Below are positions 27,472-37,222 of a DNA stretch of 64,000 bases, piece by piece (the first letter of the stretch is position 1; each line of letters begins with the position of its first letter). The notes under the pieces were generated by a model, which saw only the letters and a list, made by a program, of their open reading frames with translations, ran no database searches and was not told the DNA's origin. The stretch spans positions 1,236,501 to 1,300,500 of the forward strand of contig NZ_CP039249.1 of NCBI RefSeq assembly GCF_004795835.1. The letters are read 5' to 3'. The translations under genes were made by a program, and so were the position numbers. The stretch is from Sphingomonas sp. PAMC26645. GTDB lineage: Bacteria; Pseudomonadota; Alphaproteobacteria; Sphingomonadales; Sphingomonadaceae.

Positions 27472-29814
27472 ATGACCGTCGAACCCACGCGTCGCGACAT
27501 GCTGGAAGGCGCAGCGGCGGTCGCCGTCGCTGCGCTTGCCGGAACGGGGCAGGCGTGGGCGGCGGCACCCGCCAATGGCTCGCGGCTCTGGTATCGGCAG
27601 CCGGCGGTCGCCTGGACCGAGGCGTTGCCGGTTGGCAATGGCCGGCTCGGCGCGATGGTGTTCGGCGGGACCGCCAGCGAGCGGTTGCAGCTGAACGAGG
27701 ATACGCTGTGGACCGGCGGGCCGTACGATCCGGTCAACCCGGCGGCGCATGCGGCGCTGCCAGAGGTGCGGCGGTTGATCGACGCGGGCAAGTTCGCCGA
27801 GGCGCAGGCGCTCGCCAACGCGCAGGTCATGGGATTGCCGAAGACTCAGATGGCGTACCAGCCGGTCGGCGACCTGTTGCTGGAGATGCCCGGCGTATCG
27901 GGAGCGGTCGGCGACTATGTCCGGCAGCTCGATCTCGACGCGGCGGTGGCGACTACCAGTTTCACGATGGGCGGCACGCGATTTCGGCGCGACGTCTTCG
28001 CGTCGCCCGGGGATCAGGTGATCGCGGTGCACCTTGTCGGCGATCGGCCGTTCGACCTGCTGGTAGGCCTCCAGTCGCCGCAGCTTGGTGCCAGCGTCTC
28101 GGTCGACGGTGCGATGGTGACGCTGGCCGGGCATAACGGCGAGCGGGCTGGGATTGCGGGCCGGTTGCGGTTCGCGGCGCGGGCGCGGGTTTCGACGGTG
28201 GGTGGTGTCGTCTCGAAGGATGGCAACCGGGTTCGCATCACGGGAGCACGCGCGGTCACCGTGCTGGTGGCGATGGCGACGAGCTATCGCCGGTTCGACG
28301 ATGTGAGCGGCGACCCGGAAGCGGCGACGCTCGCCACGCTCGATCGCGCGAGCCGTCGCGGTGTCGAGCGGATCCGCGCCGAGACGAGCGCCGCGCACCG
28401 TGCGCTGTTCCGTCGCGTGACGCTCGATCTCGGACGCACGGCGGCGGCGGACAAGCCGACCGACGAGCGCGTCCGCGCCAACCGTGCCGGCGACGATCCG
28501 GCACTGGCGACGCTGTATTTCGAGTATGGCCGGTATCTGCTGATCACGTCGTCGCGACCGGGGACGCAGCCGGCGAACCTCCAGGGTATCTGGAACGACG
28601 CGATCAAGCCGCCGTGGGAATCCAAATACACCGTCAATATCAACACCGAGATGAACTATTGGCCGGCGGAGGTGACCGCGCTGGCCGAGTGCACCGCACC
28701 GCTGGTGCAGATGGTCCGCGAACTGGCGATCACGGGTGAGCGCACGGCACGGACCATGTACGGTGCGCGCGGGTGGGTGTGTCATCACAACACCGATCTG
28801 TGGCGCGCGACGGCGCCGATCGACGGGGCGCAATGGGGGCTGTGGCCGACCGGCGGCGCGTGGCTGTGCACGCATTTGTGGGATCGCTACGATTACGGGC
28901 GCGACCTCGATTATCTGCGCTCGGTCTATCCGCTGATGCGCGGCGCGGCGTTGTTCTTCCTCGATACGCTGCAGACCGATCCGGCGAGCGGCGCGCTGGT
29001 GACCAATCCGTCGCTGTCGCCTGAGAACATCCATCCGGCGGGCGCGTCGATCTGCGCGGGGCCGGCGATGGACATGCAGATCCTGCGCGACCTGTTCGAC
29101 CAGGTCGGGCAAGCGGCGGCGTTGCTGAAGATCGATGCGCCGTTTGCGGCCGAAGTGGCAGCGGCGCGCGCACGCCTCGCACCCGATCATATCGGCGCAC
29201 AGGGCCAACTTCAGGAATGGCAGCGCGACTGGGACGCGGCGGCGCCCGAGCCGCATCATCGCCATGTCTCGCATCTCTACGGGCTGTTCCCGAGCGACCA
29301 GATCGATCTCGACCGCACGCCTGCGCTGGCACAGGCGGCGCGGCGGTCGCTCGAACTGCGCGGCGATGAATCGACCGGCTGGGCGACCGCGTGGCGCGCG
29401 AACCTGTGGGCGCGGCTGCGCGACGGCGATCATGCGCACCGCATCCTCGCGTTCCTGCTCGGCCCCGAGCGCACCTATCCCAATCTGTTCGACGCGCATC
29501 CGCCGTTCCAGATCGACGGCAATTTCGGCGGTACGCGCGCGATCGCAGAAATGCTGATGCAGAGCCGGGGCGACGAGATTTTAGTGTTGCCCGCGCTGCC
29601 GAGCGCTTGGCCGACCGGGGCCGTCACAGGGTTGCGCGCGCGGGGGCGATGTTCGGTCGATCTGCGCTGGCAGAAGGGCGAACTGGTCGAGGCAGTGGTT
29701 CGTGGCGAGATGCCGGGGCGCCGCGTGATCCGGCTCGGCACGCGGCGGGTCGAGGTCGTGCTGACCCCGGGGAAAGCGGTGAGGCTTCGCGGCAACGCTC
29801 TCGCGCGCGCTTGA
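27472..29814 (+). CDS. GH95 alpha-L-fucosidase family protein, Tat-exported
   Basis: A protein of 780 residues. The N-terminus has PTRRDMLEG followed by a hydrophobic segment ending AWAA, a twin-arginine signal. GH95 signatures are WTEALPVGNGRLGAMVFGG, LQLNEDTLWTGG, NLQGIWNDAIKPPWESKY, VNINTEMNYWPAE (the paired Asn residues that activate water), LQEWQRDWD (catalytic Glu) and FQIDGNFGGTRAIAEM (Asp). Family members hydrolyse alpha-1,2-linked L-fucose, and some act on L-galactose, as found on plant xyloglucan. This points to a fucosylated substrate for the locus as well as xylan. It starts seven bases after the GH51 stop. Confidence 0.94.
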   Translation: MTVEPTRRDMLEGAAAVAVAALAGTGQAWAAAPANGSRLWYRQPAVAWTEALPVGNGRLGAMVFGGTASERLQLNEDTLWTGGPYDPVNPAAHAALPEVRRLIDAGKFAEAQALANAQVMGLPKTQMAYQPVGDLLLEMPGVSGAVGDYVRQLDLDAAVATTSFTMGGTRFRRDVFASPGDQVIAVHLVGDRPFDLLVGLQSPQLGASVSVDGAMVTLAGHNGERAGIAGRLRFAARARVSTVGGVVSKDGNRVRITGARAVTVLVAMATSYRRFDDVSGDPEAATLATLDRASRRGVERIRAETSAAHRALFRRVTLDLGRTAAADKPTDERVRANRAGDDPALATLYFEYGRYLLITSSRPGTQPANLQGIWNDAIKPPWESKYTVNINTEMNYWPAEVTALAECTAPLVQMVRELAITGERTARTMYGARGWVCHHNTDLWRATAPIDGAQWGLWPTGGAWLCTHLWDRYDYGRDLDYLRSVYPLMRGAALFFLDTLQTDPASGALVTNPSLSPENIHPAGASICAGPAMDMQILRDLFDQVGQAAALLKIDAPFAAEVAAARARLAPDHIGAQGQLQEWQRDWDAAAPEPHHRHVSHLYGLFPSDQIDLDRTPALAQAARRSLELRGDESTGWATAWRANLWARLRDGDHAHRILAFLLGPERTYPNLFDAHPPFQIDGNFGGTRAIAEMLMQSRGDEILVLPALPSAWPTGAVTGLRARGRCSVDLRWQKGELVEAVVRGEMPGRRVIRLGTRRVEVVLTPGKAVRLRGNALARA

Positions 29815-29833
29815 ACAACAAAAGGGGATGTCC

Positions 29834-30892
29834 GTGAACAAGCTTCTCGTCGCACTCGGCACTGCGTTGATGCTGTCGACCGGACCCGCTCCAGCACAGG
29901 TCAAGACGCCAGGACCGCCGCCCGTTGCCGGTGCGAAGCCGGTGACGATCGAGCGGATCACCGTCCACTCGCCCGCGATCGAAGGCAATCTCGAAGGCGA
30001 GAGCCCGGACCGCGCGGTGCTGGTGGTCCTGCCGCCAAGCTATCGCGCCAACCCGACGCGGCGCTTTCCGGTGGTCTACGCCCTCCACGGCTATTCGATC
30101 GGCGCGGAGCAGTGGATCGGCGAGATCCACGTGCCGCAGACGATCGAGGGTGCGTTCGCCAAGGGCGCACGTGAGATGATCGTCGTGATCCCCGACAGCA
30201 AGACCGCGCATAATGGGTCCTTCTATTCGAGTTCGGTAACGGTCGGCGATTTCGAGACGTTCGTCGCGCGCGACCTCGTCGGCTATGTCGATGGCCATTA
30301 CCGGACGATCGCGGACCGCCGCAGCCGCGGGCTCGCGGGGCATTCGATGGGCGGCTACGGCACCGCGCGGATCGGCATGAAGCATCCCGATGTGTTCGGC
30401 GCGCTCTACATGATGAGCCCGTGCTGCCTGTCGACGCGCGCGCTCGGCACGCCGGATGCGGCGACCGAGACGGCGATCCGCGCGCTCCGGTCGCCAGCGG
30501 ATAGCGCTACGCTCTCTTGGGGACAGCGCGCCCAACTCGCGACCGCCGCGGCATGGTCGCCCAACCCCAAGGCGCCGCCGCTGTACCTCGATCTCCCGGT
30601 CAAGGACGGCGCGCCGCAGCCCGACGTGGTGGCGCGCTGGGCGGCCAATGCGCCGCTGGCGATGCTCGATCAATATATCGGCAATCTGCGGCGCTATGCG
30701 GCGATCGGGATCGACGTCGGCGACCGCGACGGGCTGAAGGACGATGCCGGCAAGCTCCACGCCGCGCTCGACAGCTACGGGATCGCGAACAGCTTCGAGG
30801 TGTATCCGGGCGATCATACCAGCGGCGTCGCCGGCCGCGTGCAGGACACGATGATGCCGTTCTTCTCGCGCGCGCTGGCGTTCGGCAAATGA
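29834..30892 (+). CDS. Secreted CE1-like esterase
   Basis: About 352 residues. A GTG at 29834 is chosen since AAAGGGG lies six bases upstream and it gives a normal signal peptide, MNKLLVALGTALMLSTG; an ATG at 29828 is nearly in contact with the same ribosome site. The alpha/beta hydrolase core shows VVYALHGYSIGAEQW, IVVIPDSKTAHNGSFYSSS, the nucleophile in GLAGHSMGGYG (Ser near residue 171) and a C-terminal His in YPGDHTSG. This is the esterase-D/CE1 layout, which includes feruloyl and acetylxylan esterases. The stop overlaps the next start by four bases (ATGA). Confidence 0.88.
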   Translation: MNKLLVALGTALMLSTGPAPAQVKTPGPPPVAGAKPVTIERITVHSPAIEGNLEGESPDRAVLVVLPPSYRANPTRRFPVVYALHGYSIGAEQWIGEIHVPQTIEGAFAKGAREMIVVIPDSKTAHNGSFYSSSVTVGDFETFVARDLVGYVDGHYRTIADRRSRGLAGHSMGGYGTARIGMKHPDVFGALYMMSPCCLSTRALGTPDAATETAIRALRSPADSATLSWGQRAQLATAAAWSPNPKAPPLYLDLPVKDGAPQPDVVARWAANAPLAMLDQYIGNLRRYAAIGIDVGDRDGLKDDAGKLHAALDSYGIANSFEVYPGDHTSGVAGRVQDTMMPFFSRALAFGK

Positions 30893-32454
30893 GGATCGCG
30901 GTGGCGGTCGCGCTGGGGCTGCTGGCGACCGCCGCGTCGGCGCAGGTGTGGCGATCGGACCAGGGCGACGGGAGCTTCCGCAATCCGGTGCTGTTCGCGG
31001 ATTATCCCGATCCCGACATCATTCGCGTCGGCAGCGACTATTATTTCGCGACGACGACGTTCGCGAACACGCCCGGCATCACGATCCTGCACAGCCGCGA
31101 CCTGATCAACTGGACGCTCGCGTCGCACCTCGTCGCTCGGCTGGAGGGCAAGCCCGAATACGACCTGAGGGGCGGCAACGCGTACCGGCACGGGCTCTAC
31201 GCCTCGTCCTTGCGCTACCACGCCGGCACCTATTATCTCGCCAACACGCCGGTCGGGCAGAAGACGCGGATCTGGTACGCGAAGGACGTGCGCGGGCCAT
31301 GGCGCTATCACGAACTGGAGCGCGAGGCGTTCGATCCGGGGCTGTTCATCGAGCCGGACGGGCGCGCGTATCTGGCGACCGCGAGTACCGCGGACGGGAC
31401 GATCACGCTGCTGACGCTCGACAAGCAACTGGCGCATGTCACCGCGTCGCAGAAAGTCCATTACATCAAGGGCGCGGAGGGGTCGAAGATCATTCGGCGC
31501 GGTGCGTATTACTACCTCTTCAACGCGCTGCCGCCGCGGCTGGGGCTGACCGTGTCGCGGTCGCGCAGCCTGTTCGGGCCGTGGGAAACGCGCGACCAGA
31601 TCGACGACAAGACCGGCGGGCACCAGGGTGCGCTGGTCGACCTGCCCGATGGTCGCTGGTTCGGCTTCGTGATGGAGGATAGCGGCGCGATCGGGCGGAT
31701 GACGAACCTTAGCCCCGTGTTCTGGCAGGACGACTGGCCGGTATGGGGCACGCGCGAGGCACCCGGTCGCGTGCCGCAGCGTGCCGCGAAACCGATCCTG
31801 GGTGGGGCCTTCGCGGAGCCGGCGACGTCGGACGATTTCGGCAAACCGACGCTCGGGTTGCAGTGGCAGTGGAACCACAATCCGGAGCCTTCGCGCTGGT
31901 CTTTGTCCGAGCGTCCGGGGTGGTTGCGGCTGAAGCCGACCTTCGCGAGTGGGTTCTGGAGCGCGCGCAATACGCTGGTGCAGAAGGGGCAGGGGCCTGC
32001 GAGCCGCGGCGAGGTGAAGCTCGACATCCGCCATCTGGCGCAGGGCGATCGCTGTGGGTTCGGGACGTTCGGGCAGTTCAGCGGGAATATCACGCTGCAG
32101 GGCGCGGCAGGCGGCAAGGCGACGCTGGCGATGGAGGTGACCGAAGACACGGTCGCCGGTGCCCGGACGGAGGATCGCGCCACCGCGCCGTTGCCGCGGA
32201 CGGAAGCGCTGTGGTTGCGGACCGACATGGACTTCACGACCGACCGGGCGCGCGTGGCGTATAGCGTGGATGGGCGGCGCTGGACCGGGCTGGGTGGCGA
32301 TTTCCCGCTAGCGTTCGCGTGGCGAACGGGGACGTTCCAGGGCGAGCAGCTCGCGGTGTTCTGCTACGCGCCGACGGCGAGCCGGGGGTGGCTGGATGTC
32401 GACCGGTTCACGCTGTCGGCGTTGCCGCCGGGGGCGCCGGAGCGGGTGCGTTAA
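30889..32454 (+). CDS. Secreted GH43 beta-xylosidase-like with C-terminal beta-sandwich
   Basis: About 521 residues from MRIAVAVALGLLATAASAQ, a clear signal peptide. The ATG overlaps the preceding stop (ATGA), showing translational coupling. GH43 residues visible are Asp in DYPDPDIIRVG, Asp in FDPGLFIEPDG and Glu in GAEGSKIIRRG. A second domain of about 190 residues starts near TSDDFGKPTLGLQWQWNHNPE and is the beta-sandwich of two-domain GH43 enzymes. It is similar in layout to the protein at 16497 but not closely alike in sequence, so a different linkage specificity is likely. It is the last gene of the forward operon and converges on GH27. Confidence 0.91.
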   Translation: MRIAVAVALGLLATAASAQVWRSDQGDGSFRNPVLFADYPDPDIIRVGSDYYFATTTFANTPGITILHSRDLINWTLASHLVARLEGKPEYDLRGGNAYRHGLYASSLRYHAGTYYLANTPVGQKTRIWYAKDVRGPWRYHELEREAFDPGLFIEPDGRAYLATASTADGTITLLTLDKQLAHVTASQKVHYIKGAEGSKIIRRGAYYYLFNALPPRLGLTVSRSRSLFGPWETRDQIDDKTGGHQGALVDLPDGRWFGFVMEDSGAIGRMTNLSPVFWQDDWPVWGTREAPGRVPQRAAKPILGGAFAEPATSDDFGKPTLGLQWQWNHNPEPSRWSLSERPGWLRLKPTFASGFWSARNTLVQKGQGPASRGEVKLDIRHLAQGDRCGFGTFGQFSGNITLQGAAGGKATLAMEVTEDTVAGARTEDRATAPLPRTEALWLRTDMDFTTDRARVAYSVDGRRWTGLGGDFPLAFAWRTGTFQGEQLAVFCYAPTASRGWLDVDRFTLSALPPGAPERVR

Positions 32455-32458
32455 CTCC

Positions 32459-32546
32459 CGTTCGTGCTGAGCGAAGTCGAAGCACCTCTCTCAACGGGCG
32501 TGTACGCGCGTGGAGAGGTACCCTTCGACTACGCTCAGGGCGAACG
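32459..32546. repeat. REP-like inverted repeat between convergent genes
   Basis: GTTCGTGCTGAGCGAAGTCG on the left is matched by the complement of CGACTACGCTCAGGGCGAAC on the right, with a centre of about 40 bases containing its own TCTCTCAACG...CGTGGAGAGG pairing. This is the widespread sphingomonad intergenic repeat. It is followed by a run of 11 Gs (32546-32556) and one of 7 Gs. It may act as a bidirectional transcription barrier between GH43 and GH27. Confidence 0.65.
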
Positions 32547-32584
32547 GGGGGGGGGGCTGCCTCCAGGGGGGGCCTCTCCCATCG

Positions 32585-34489
32585 CTATTTGTAGAGCGCA
32601 GCGTCCGCCCAAGTCGCACGTTGCGGCGCCCCGGCATTCGCCGCACCACTCCCCCGCGCCACCAGTTCGACGATCCGTACACCCGCCACCTTCGCCTCCA
32701 GCGGTACCGCTGCCTCACCAAACCCCATCGGCCGGGACTTGGCTAACAGGCGACCGTCGCCCCATACCTCGAACACCGTAGTGCCCGACTGCGGTTGGCC
32801 GGAATCGTTGATGCCGACCTTGGCTGAGAACCGCGCGTAACCCTGGTTGCGGACTTCGAGGCGGGAGTTTGCGAGTACGCCGATCCCCGTGTCGAAGTCG
32901 GTGCCGGCCACGCGCAACAGCTTGCCATACGGTGCGCGGTCGGCTTCGGCGCCGCCCCAGCCGCCATATTGCGGGTGCTCGCCACCGCCGCGGGTGCCCG
33001 TCCACGGCGTGATCGACTGGTAGATCGTCGGATCCGGCTGCGGCACGACCACGCCGTCGGTTGCCGGATTGACGCGGCCGGTCTGCTCCGAAAGGTACAG
33101 TCCGCCCGGCAACCGCCGCGTGCCGGTCGCGCGGAAGACCAGCGTCTCGTGCGGCGCGAGCGTCACCGCGATCTCCTTGCGGAAACTCTGCTCCTTCTTG
33201 GTCCAGAGGTCCTTCAGGCGCACGTCGGCGGTCGGCAGCATCTTGAGCTGCTCGGCGGTCAGCACCGCTTTGGCGGGCGAGGCCGTGCGGTTGAAGAGCG
33301 CGACGCCCTTGCTGCCGTCCGCGAGCGTCTTGACGAAGGTTTGTACCTCCGACGAATCATAGGCCAGCACGGCCTGGTTGCCCGCCGCATCCTGGTTCAG
33401 CGCGACGATATCCGCGTTGCCGAAGATCGCGAGCAGTTCCGGCGTCAGTTTCCGGAGATCGTAGCCGATGATCAGCGGCGCGTTGAGCATCGCCCACAAT
33501 GCGAAGTGCGAGCGTGCCTCCGCGCTGTGCGCCGCGTCGAAATCGCCGGTGCCGACGAACAGCATGTCGGGGTCGTTCCACGATCCCGGATGCGCATAGA
33601 GCGCGCGGTGCGTGACGGTGTCGAGGTTGGTCAGCATCCGCGGCCATACCGGCTGGATGTCGTCGCTCGTGCGCGAGGTGTTGCCGACGTCCTTGCCCCA
33701 GGCGCGCACGTCGCCCGCGCCCCATAGGCACAGCGAATAGACATAAGGGCGGTCGCCGGCGTGCGTGTGCAACGCGGTGTGGACCTGTTCGTAGAGGCGG
33801 CGGATGCCGGCTATGTCCGATCCGCCGAGCGACTGCATGTCGACGAGGGGCGTCAACGCGCGGTACAGGCCGGACTTTACGCGCGGTGCGTCCACCGGCA
33901 GGCCACGTGCGCCGCAGCCGTCGACCTTCAGGAAATCGAAGTTCCATTCGGCGAAGAACAGCCGGATGTCCTGGTCGACATGGCCGTACAGCCCGACCTC
34001 GCGCTCGGCGACGCTGCCCTCGGGCTGGTTCTTGAAATCGGGGGTGTAGATCTGGCCGCAGGTGTTGCGGCCGATGTCCGAATAGATGCCGACCTTGAGA
34101 CCCATCGCGTGGAGCCGGTCGGTGAATGGGCGGAAGCTGGTGTCCGCACCGGTCGCAGCGGACGGGAAGTGGCTGGTGCGGATCAGCAGCCGGCCGTCGG
34201 GCTGGCGACGCTTCAGCCACCAGCCATCGTCGATATTGACGTAGCGATAGCCGATGTCGCGTAACTTGGTGTCGATCAGCGCTTGCGCCGAGGCGAGGAC
34301 CTTCTCCTCGTCGACGTCGCTGTTGAAGGCGTTCCACGAACTCCAGCCCATCGGCGGCACCGGGGCCGAGCCGTCCGTATTGGCGCTCCATTTGCCGGTG
34401 GGGGTCAGCGGATCCGCCAGCGCCGCGATCGGCGTGCAGAGCACGACCAGCGCGGTGCCGAGCGTCGCGAGTGTCCGGATGCGGCTCAC
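32585..34489 (-). CDS. GH27 alpha-galactosidase with C-terminal NPCBM-like domain
   Basis: About 634 residues starting at a GTG that overlaps the GH3 stop by four bases (GTGA); the result is a good signal peptide, MSRIRTLATLGTALVVL ending AALA. GH27 features are PPMGWSSWNAFN, YRYVNIDDGWW, the nucleophile Asp in FDFLKVDGCG (near residue 188) and the acid/base Asp in GSWNDPDMLFVG (near residue 304). The last 130 residues, from GGGEHPQYGGWGGAE to the end, look like an NPCBM domain that binds galactose-type sugars. It removes alpha-galactosyl, or possibly beta-L-arabinopyranosyl, groups. Translation coupling to GH3 suggests joint action on one substrate. Confidence 0.93.
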   Translation of the reverse strand: MSRIRTLATLGTALVVLCTPIAALADPLTPTGKWSANTDGSAPVPPMGWSSWNAFNSDVDEEKVLASAQALIDTKLRDIGYRYVNIDDGWWLKRRQPDGRLLIRTSHFPSAATGADTSFRPFTDRLHAMGLKVGIYSDIGRNTCGQIYTPDFKNQPEGSVAEREVGLYGHVDQDIRLFFAEWNFDFLKVDGCGARGLPVDAPRVKSGLYRALTPLVDMQSLGGSDIAGIRRLYEQVHTALHTHAGDRPYVYSLCLWGAGDVRAWGKDVGNTSRTSDDIQPVWPRMLTNLDTVTHRALYAHPGSWNDPDMLFVGTGDFDAAHSAEARSHFALWAMLNAPLIIGYDLRKLTPELLAIFGNADIVALNQDAAGNQAVLAYDSSEVQTFVKTLADGSKGVALFNRTASPAKAVLTAEQLKMLPTADVRLKDLWTKKEQSFRKEIAVTLAPHETLVFRATGTRRLPGGLYLSEQTGRVNPATDGVVVPQPDPTIYQSITPWTGTRGGGEHPQYGGWGGAEADRAPYGKLLRVAGTDFDTGIGVLANSRLEVRNQGYARFSAKVGINDSGQPQSGTTVFEVWGDGRLLAKSRPMGFGEAAVPLEAKVAGVRIVELVARGSGAANAGAPQRATWADAALYK

Positions 34490-37158
34490 TTCGGCAGCTC
34501 CGCCGACTGGCGCGCCGTGAAGCTTGCGGTCTGTCCTGCGACCCCCGTGCCGGGCTGTCCCGCGCCGACCGTCACGCGGTAGGTGCCGGCGGCGACCGAG
34601 CGTGCACCGTCCAACGCGACGGAGCTGAGATCGCGCGGTGACAGGTCGAACGTCACGCTGCGCGCTTCGCCGGGGCGGAGTGCGACGCGCTGGAACCCGC
34701 GCAGCGCGATCCGCGGGGTGCCGGGCCGGTCGGGGAAGTCGAGATAGAGTTGCGCGACCTCTTCGCCCGGCCGGTCGCCCTGGTTGGTCAGTCGCGTGGT
34801 GACGCGCAGGCCGTTCTCGGCGCCGCCGCGGGCGGGCGTGACGGTCAGCGGCGCATAGCCGAACTTGGTGTAGCTGAGCCCGTGGCCGAACGGATAGACC
34901 GGCGTGCCCGCAAAGTAGCGATAGGTGCGGCCCTTCATCGCGTAATCGCCGAACGGCGGCAGGTCGCCGACGCTGCGATAGAAGGTGAGCGGCAGGCGGC
35001 CCGACGGGTTGGTCCGCCCGGTCAGGATGTTCGCTGCAGCCGTCCCGCCGGTCTCGCCCGGATACCAGGCCTCCAGCACGGCGGCGGCATTGTCCTTCGC
35101 CCAGGCGAGGTTGATCGGGCTGCCGTTCATCGTGACGAGCACGATCGGCTTGCCGGTCGCCTTGGCCTGTTCGAGCATCGCGATCTGGTCCGCGGGGAGG
35201 TCTAGCGTGGTCTTGTCGCCGCCCGAGAAGCCCGGCACCGTCACGCCGGTTTCCTCGGCTTCGAGGTCGGAGGTGAGGCCGACCACCGCGACCAGTACGT
35301 CGGCGCCAGCGGCCGCGCGACGAAGCTCGGCGGACGGCGCATCCGACACGCGCTTCCACACCAGGTCGATCCCGCTGCCCTCGGCGCGGATCGCGTAACG
35401 CCTGCCGCCTTCGAGTTTCAGCGTCGTCATGCCGGGCAGGTCGTTCCAGCGAGCCTTGCGCCGGTCGGAGATCATCTTGCCGTCGAGTGTCAGCGTACCG
35501 CCCGATCCCGACAGGCCGACGCGGTAGGTGCCGCTTTCGGGGGGCACCAGGAAGCCGGTCCATTCGGTGCGGTGGACGTCGGTGACGCGCGCGAGATCGA
35601 GGTTGCGATCGCCGACATCGGGCTCGATGCGGGTGACCACCGGCTGCGTCTGGTACTTGGCGGCGGCGACGAGTTTCTCGCGCGCGCCGCGAGCGTATTG
35701 CGCGGGCATGGGCGTCGTTGGATTATAGTAGCGCGCAAGCAGGCCGGGCTTGCCGTCGGGGGTGAGCAGCGCGGACGTCGGCACGCGGTCGCCGTCGGTG
35801 ACGGACTCGCCGAACGGCACGAGCGTGACCTGGCTCGCACCGAGCGCGGTTTTCAGCCCCTCCAGCACCGACACCGGCTGACCCGACAGCGGCGACGAGT
35901 AATTGCCGCGCAGCACGCGCGTGGCATCGCCGAGCGGGCCGATCACGGCGAGCTTCACGCCGGGCTTGAGCGGCAGGATGCCGTCGTTCTTCAGCAGCAC
36001 CATCGACCGCTCGGCCGCCGCCAGCGCCAGTCGCCGATGCTCGGGGGCACCGACGACGCTGGTCGGCAACGCCCTGGGGGCGCCGGCGAGTCCTGGCAGG
36101 TCGCCGTTGCGATACCGCGCGGTGAACAGGCGGACGAGGCTCTGGTCGACGTCCGCCTCGGTGATCAGGTCGCGGCCGAGCGCCTCGCGGTACCGGGTCT
36201 CCAGGCCCGCGGTATCGCCCAGCGTCTCGCCGTTGCACTCGTTGTCGACGCCCGCGCGCATCGCGGCGGCGACCGCGGCGGCGCTGTCGGGGGCGTATTT
36301 ATGGTTGTCCGCGATGTCCTTCACCGCGTCGCAATCGGACACGACATAGCCCTTGAAGCCCCACGCACCGCGTAAATGCTCCTTGAGCAACAGGTCGCTG
36401 GCGCAGGCCGGCTGGCCGTCGATGCGGTTGTACGCGCACATCACCGAGCCTGCATGCCCGTCGACCAAGGCGGCGCGGAAGGCGGGGAGGTAGGTGTCCT
36501 CCAGATCATGCGCGGAGATGTAGACGTTGGCCTGGTGGCGCGTGCCCTCGGGACCGCTGTGCACCGCGAAGTGCTTGGGCGTGGCGATCACCTGCGGGCG
36601 ATCGGGGTTGGGCCCCTGCATCCCGGTCACGAACGCGACGCCCATCGTCGCGGTCAGATACGGATCCTCGCCATACGTCTCCTGTCCGCGGCCCCAGCGC
36701 GGATCGCGGAAGATGTTGATGTTGGGCGACCAGGTGTCGAGCCCGGTGCCGATATGCCCGTTCCTGCCGGTCTCGCGGCCGAGCGTGTGCAGCCCGCGCA
36801 CCTCCGCGCTGATCGCGCCCGCGACGTCGTGGACGATCGGCGCGTCGAAGCTTGCGGCGAGGCCGATCGGCTCGGGGAAATTGGTGGTCGCGAGCGGCCC
36901 CAGCGCGCCGTGCAGCGATTCCGTCCACCAGTTATATGCGGGCACGCCGAGCCGAGGGATCGCGGGCGCGACGTTGAGCAACTGCGGCAGTTTCTCGTCG
37001 AGCGTCATCCGCGACACCATCGTCCGTGCCATCTGCTCGGCGGAATCGGTCGCGGTCCGCTGGCTCGGTGCAGCGGCCGGCTCGCGCGCGATCGCCGGGG
37101 AGAATGCGAGCGCGAGCCCGGCCGTCGCCAGGGCGTTCGCCCTCATGGTCATGCGCAT
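34486..37158 (-). CDS. GH3 beta-xylosidase/beta-glucosidase with PA14 domain
   Basis: About 890 residues from MRMTMRANALATAG; the ATG at 37158 follows GGGAGAGA, and upstream in-frame codons look non-coding. The signal peptide ends AIAR. The (beta/alpha)8 domain contains YNWWTESLHG, DPRWGRGQETYGEDP, TPKHFAVHSGPEG and the nucleophile Asp in YVVSDCDAV (near residue 275). A PA14-type domain is inserted from about residue 470 to 610 (LLARYYNPTTP, WTGFLVPPESGTYRV). The C-terminus ends with a fibronectin-III-like domain (PFGHGLSYTKF onward). Layout and ESLHG motif fit exo-acting xylan beta-xylosidases of plant-cell-wall loci. Confidence 0.93.
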   Translation of the reverse strand: MRMTMRANALATAGLALAFSPAIAREPAAAPSQRTATDSAEQMARTMVSRMTLDEKLPQLLNVAPAIPRLGVPAYNWWTESLHGALGPLATTNFPEPIGLAASFDAPIVHDVAGAISAEVRGLHTLGRETGRNGHIGTGLDTWSPNINIFRDPRWGRGQETYGEDPYLTATMGVAFVTGMQGPNPDRPQVIATPKHFAVHSGPEGTRHQANVYISAHDLEDTYLPAFRAALVDGHAGSVMCAYNRIDGQPACASDLLLKEHLRGAWGFKGYVVSDCDAVKDIADNHKYAPDSAAAVAAAMRAGVDNECNGETLGDTAGLETRYREALGRDLITEADVDQSLVRLFTARYRNGDLPGLAGAPRALPTSVVGAPEHRRLALAAAERSMVLLKNDGILPLKPGVKLAVIGPLGDATRVLRGNYSSPLSGQPVSVLEGLKTALGASQVTLVPFGESVTDGDRVPTSALLTPDGKPGLLARYYNPTTPMPAQYARGAREKLVAAAKYQTQPVVTRIEPDVGDRNLDLARVTDVHRTEWTGFLVPPESGTYRVGLSGSGGTLTLDGKMISDRRKARWNDLPGMTTLKLEGGRRYAIRAEGSGIDLVWKRVSDAPSAELRRAAAGADVLVAVVGLTSDLEAEETGVTVPGFSGGDKTTLDLPADQIAMLEQAKATGKPIVLVTMNGSPINLAWAKDNAAAVLEAWYPGETGGTAAANILTGRTNPSGRLPLTFYRSVGDLPPFGDYAMKGRTYRYFAGTPVYPFGHGLSYTKFGYAPLTVTPARGGAENGLRVTTRLTNQGDRPGEEVAQLYLDFPDRPGTPRIALRGFQRVALRPGEARSVTFDLSPRDLSSVALDGARSVAAGTYRVTVGAGQPGTGVAGQTASFTARQSAELPK

Positions 37159-37222
37159 CGTCAGTCTCTCCCGTTGCGGCGCGCGTTGGCGGCCGTTCTT
37201 GTTCTTCGCACCCGTTCGGGGC

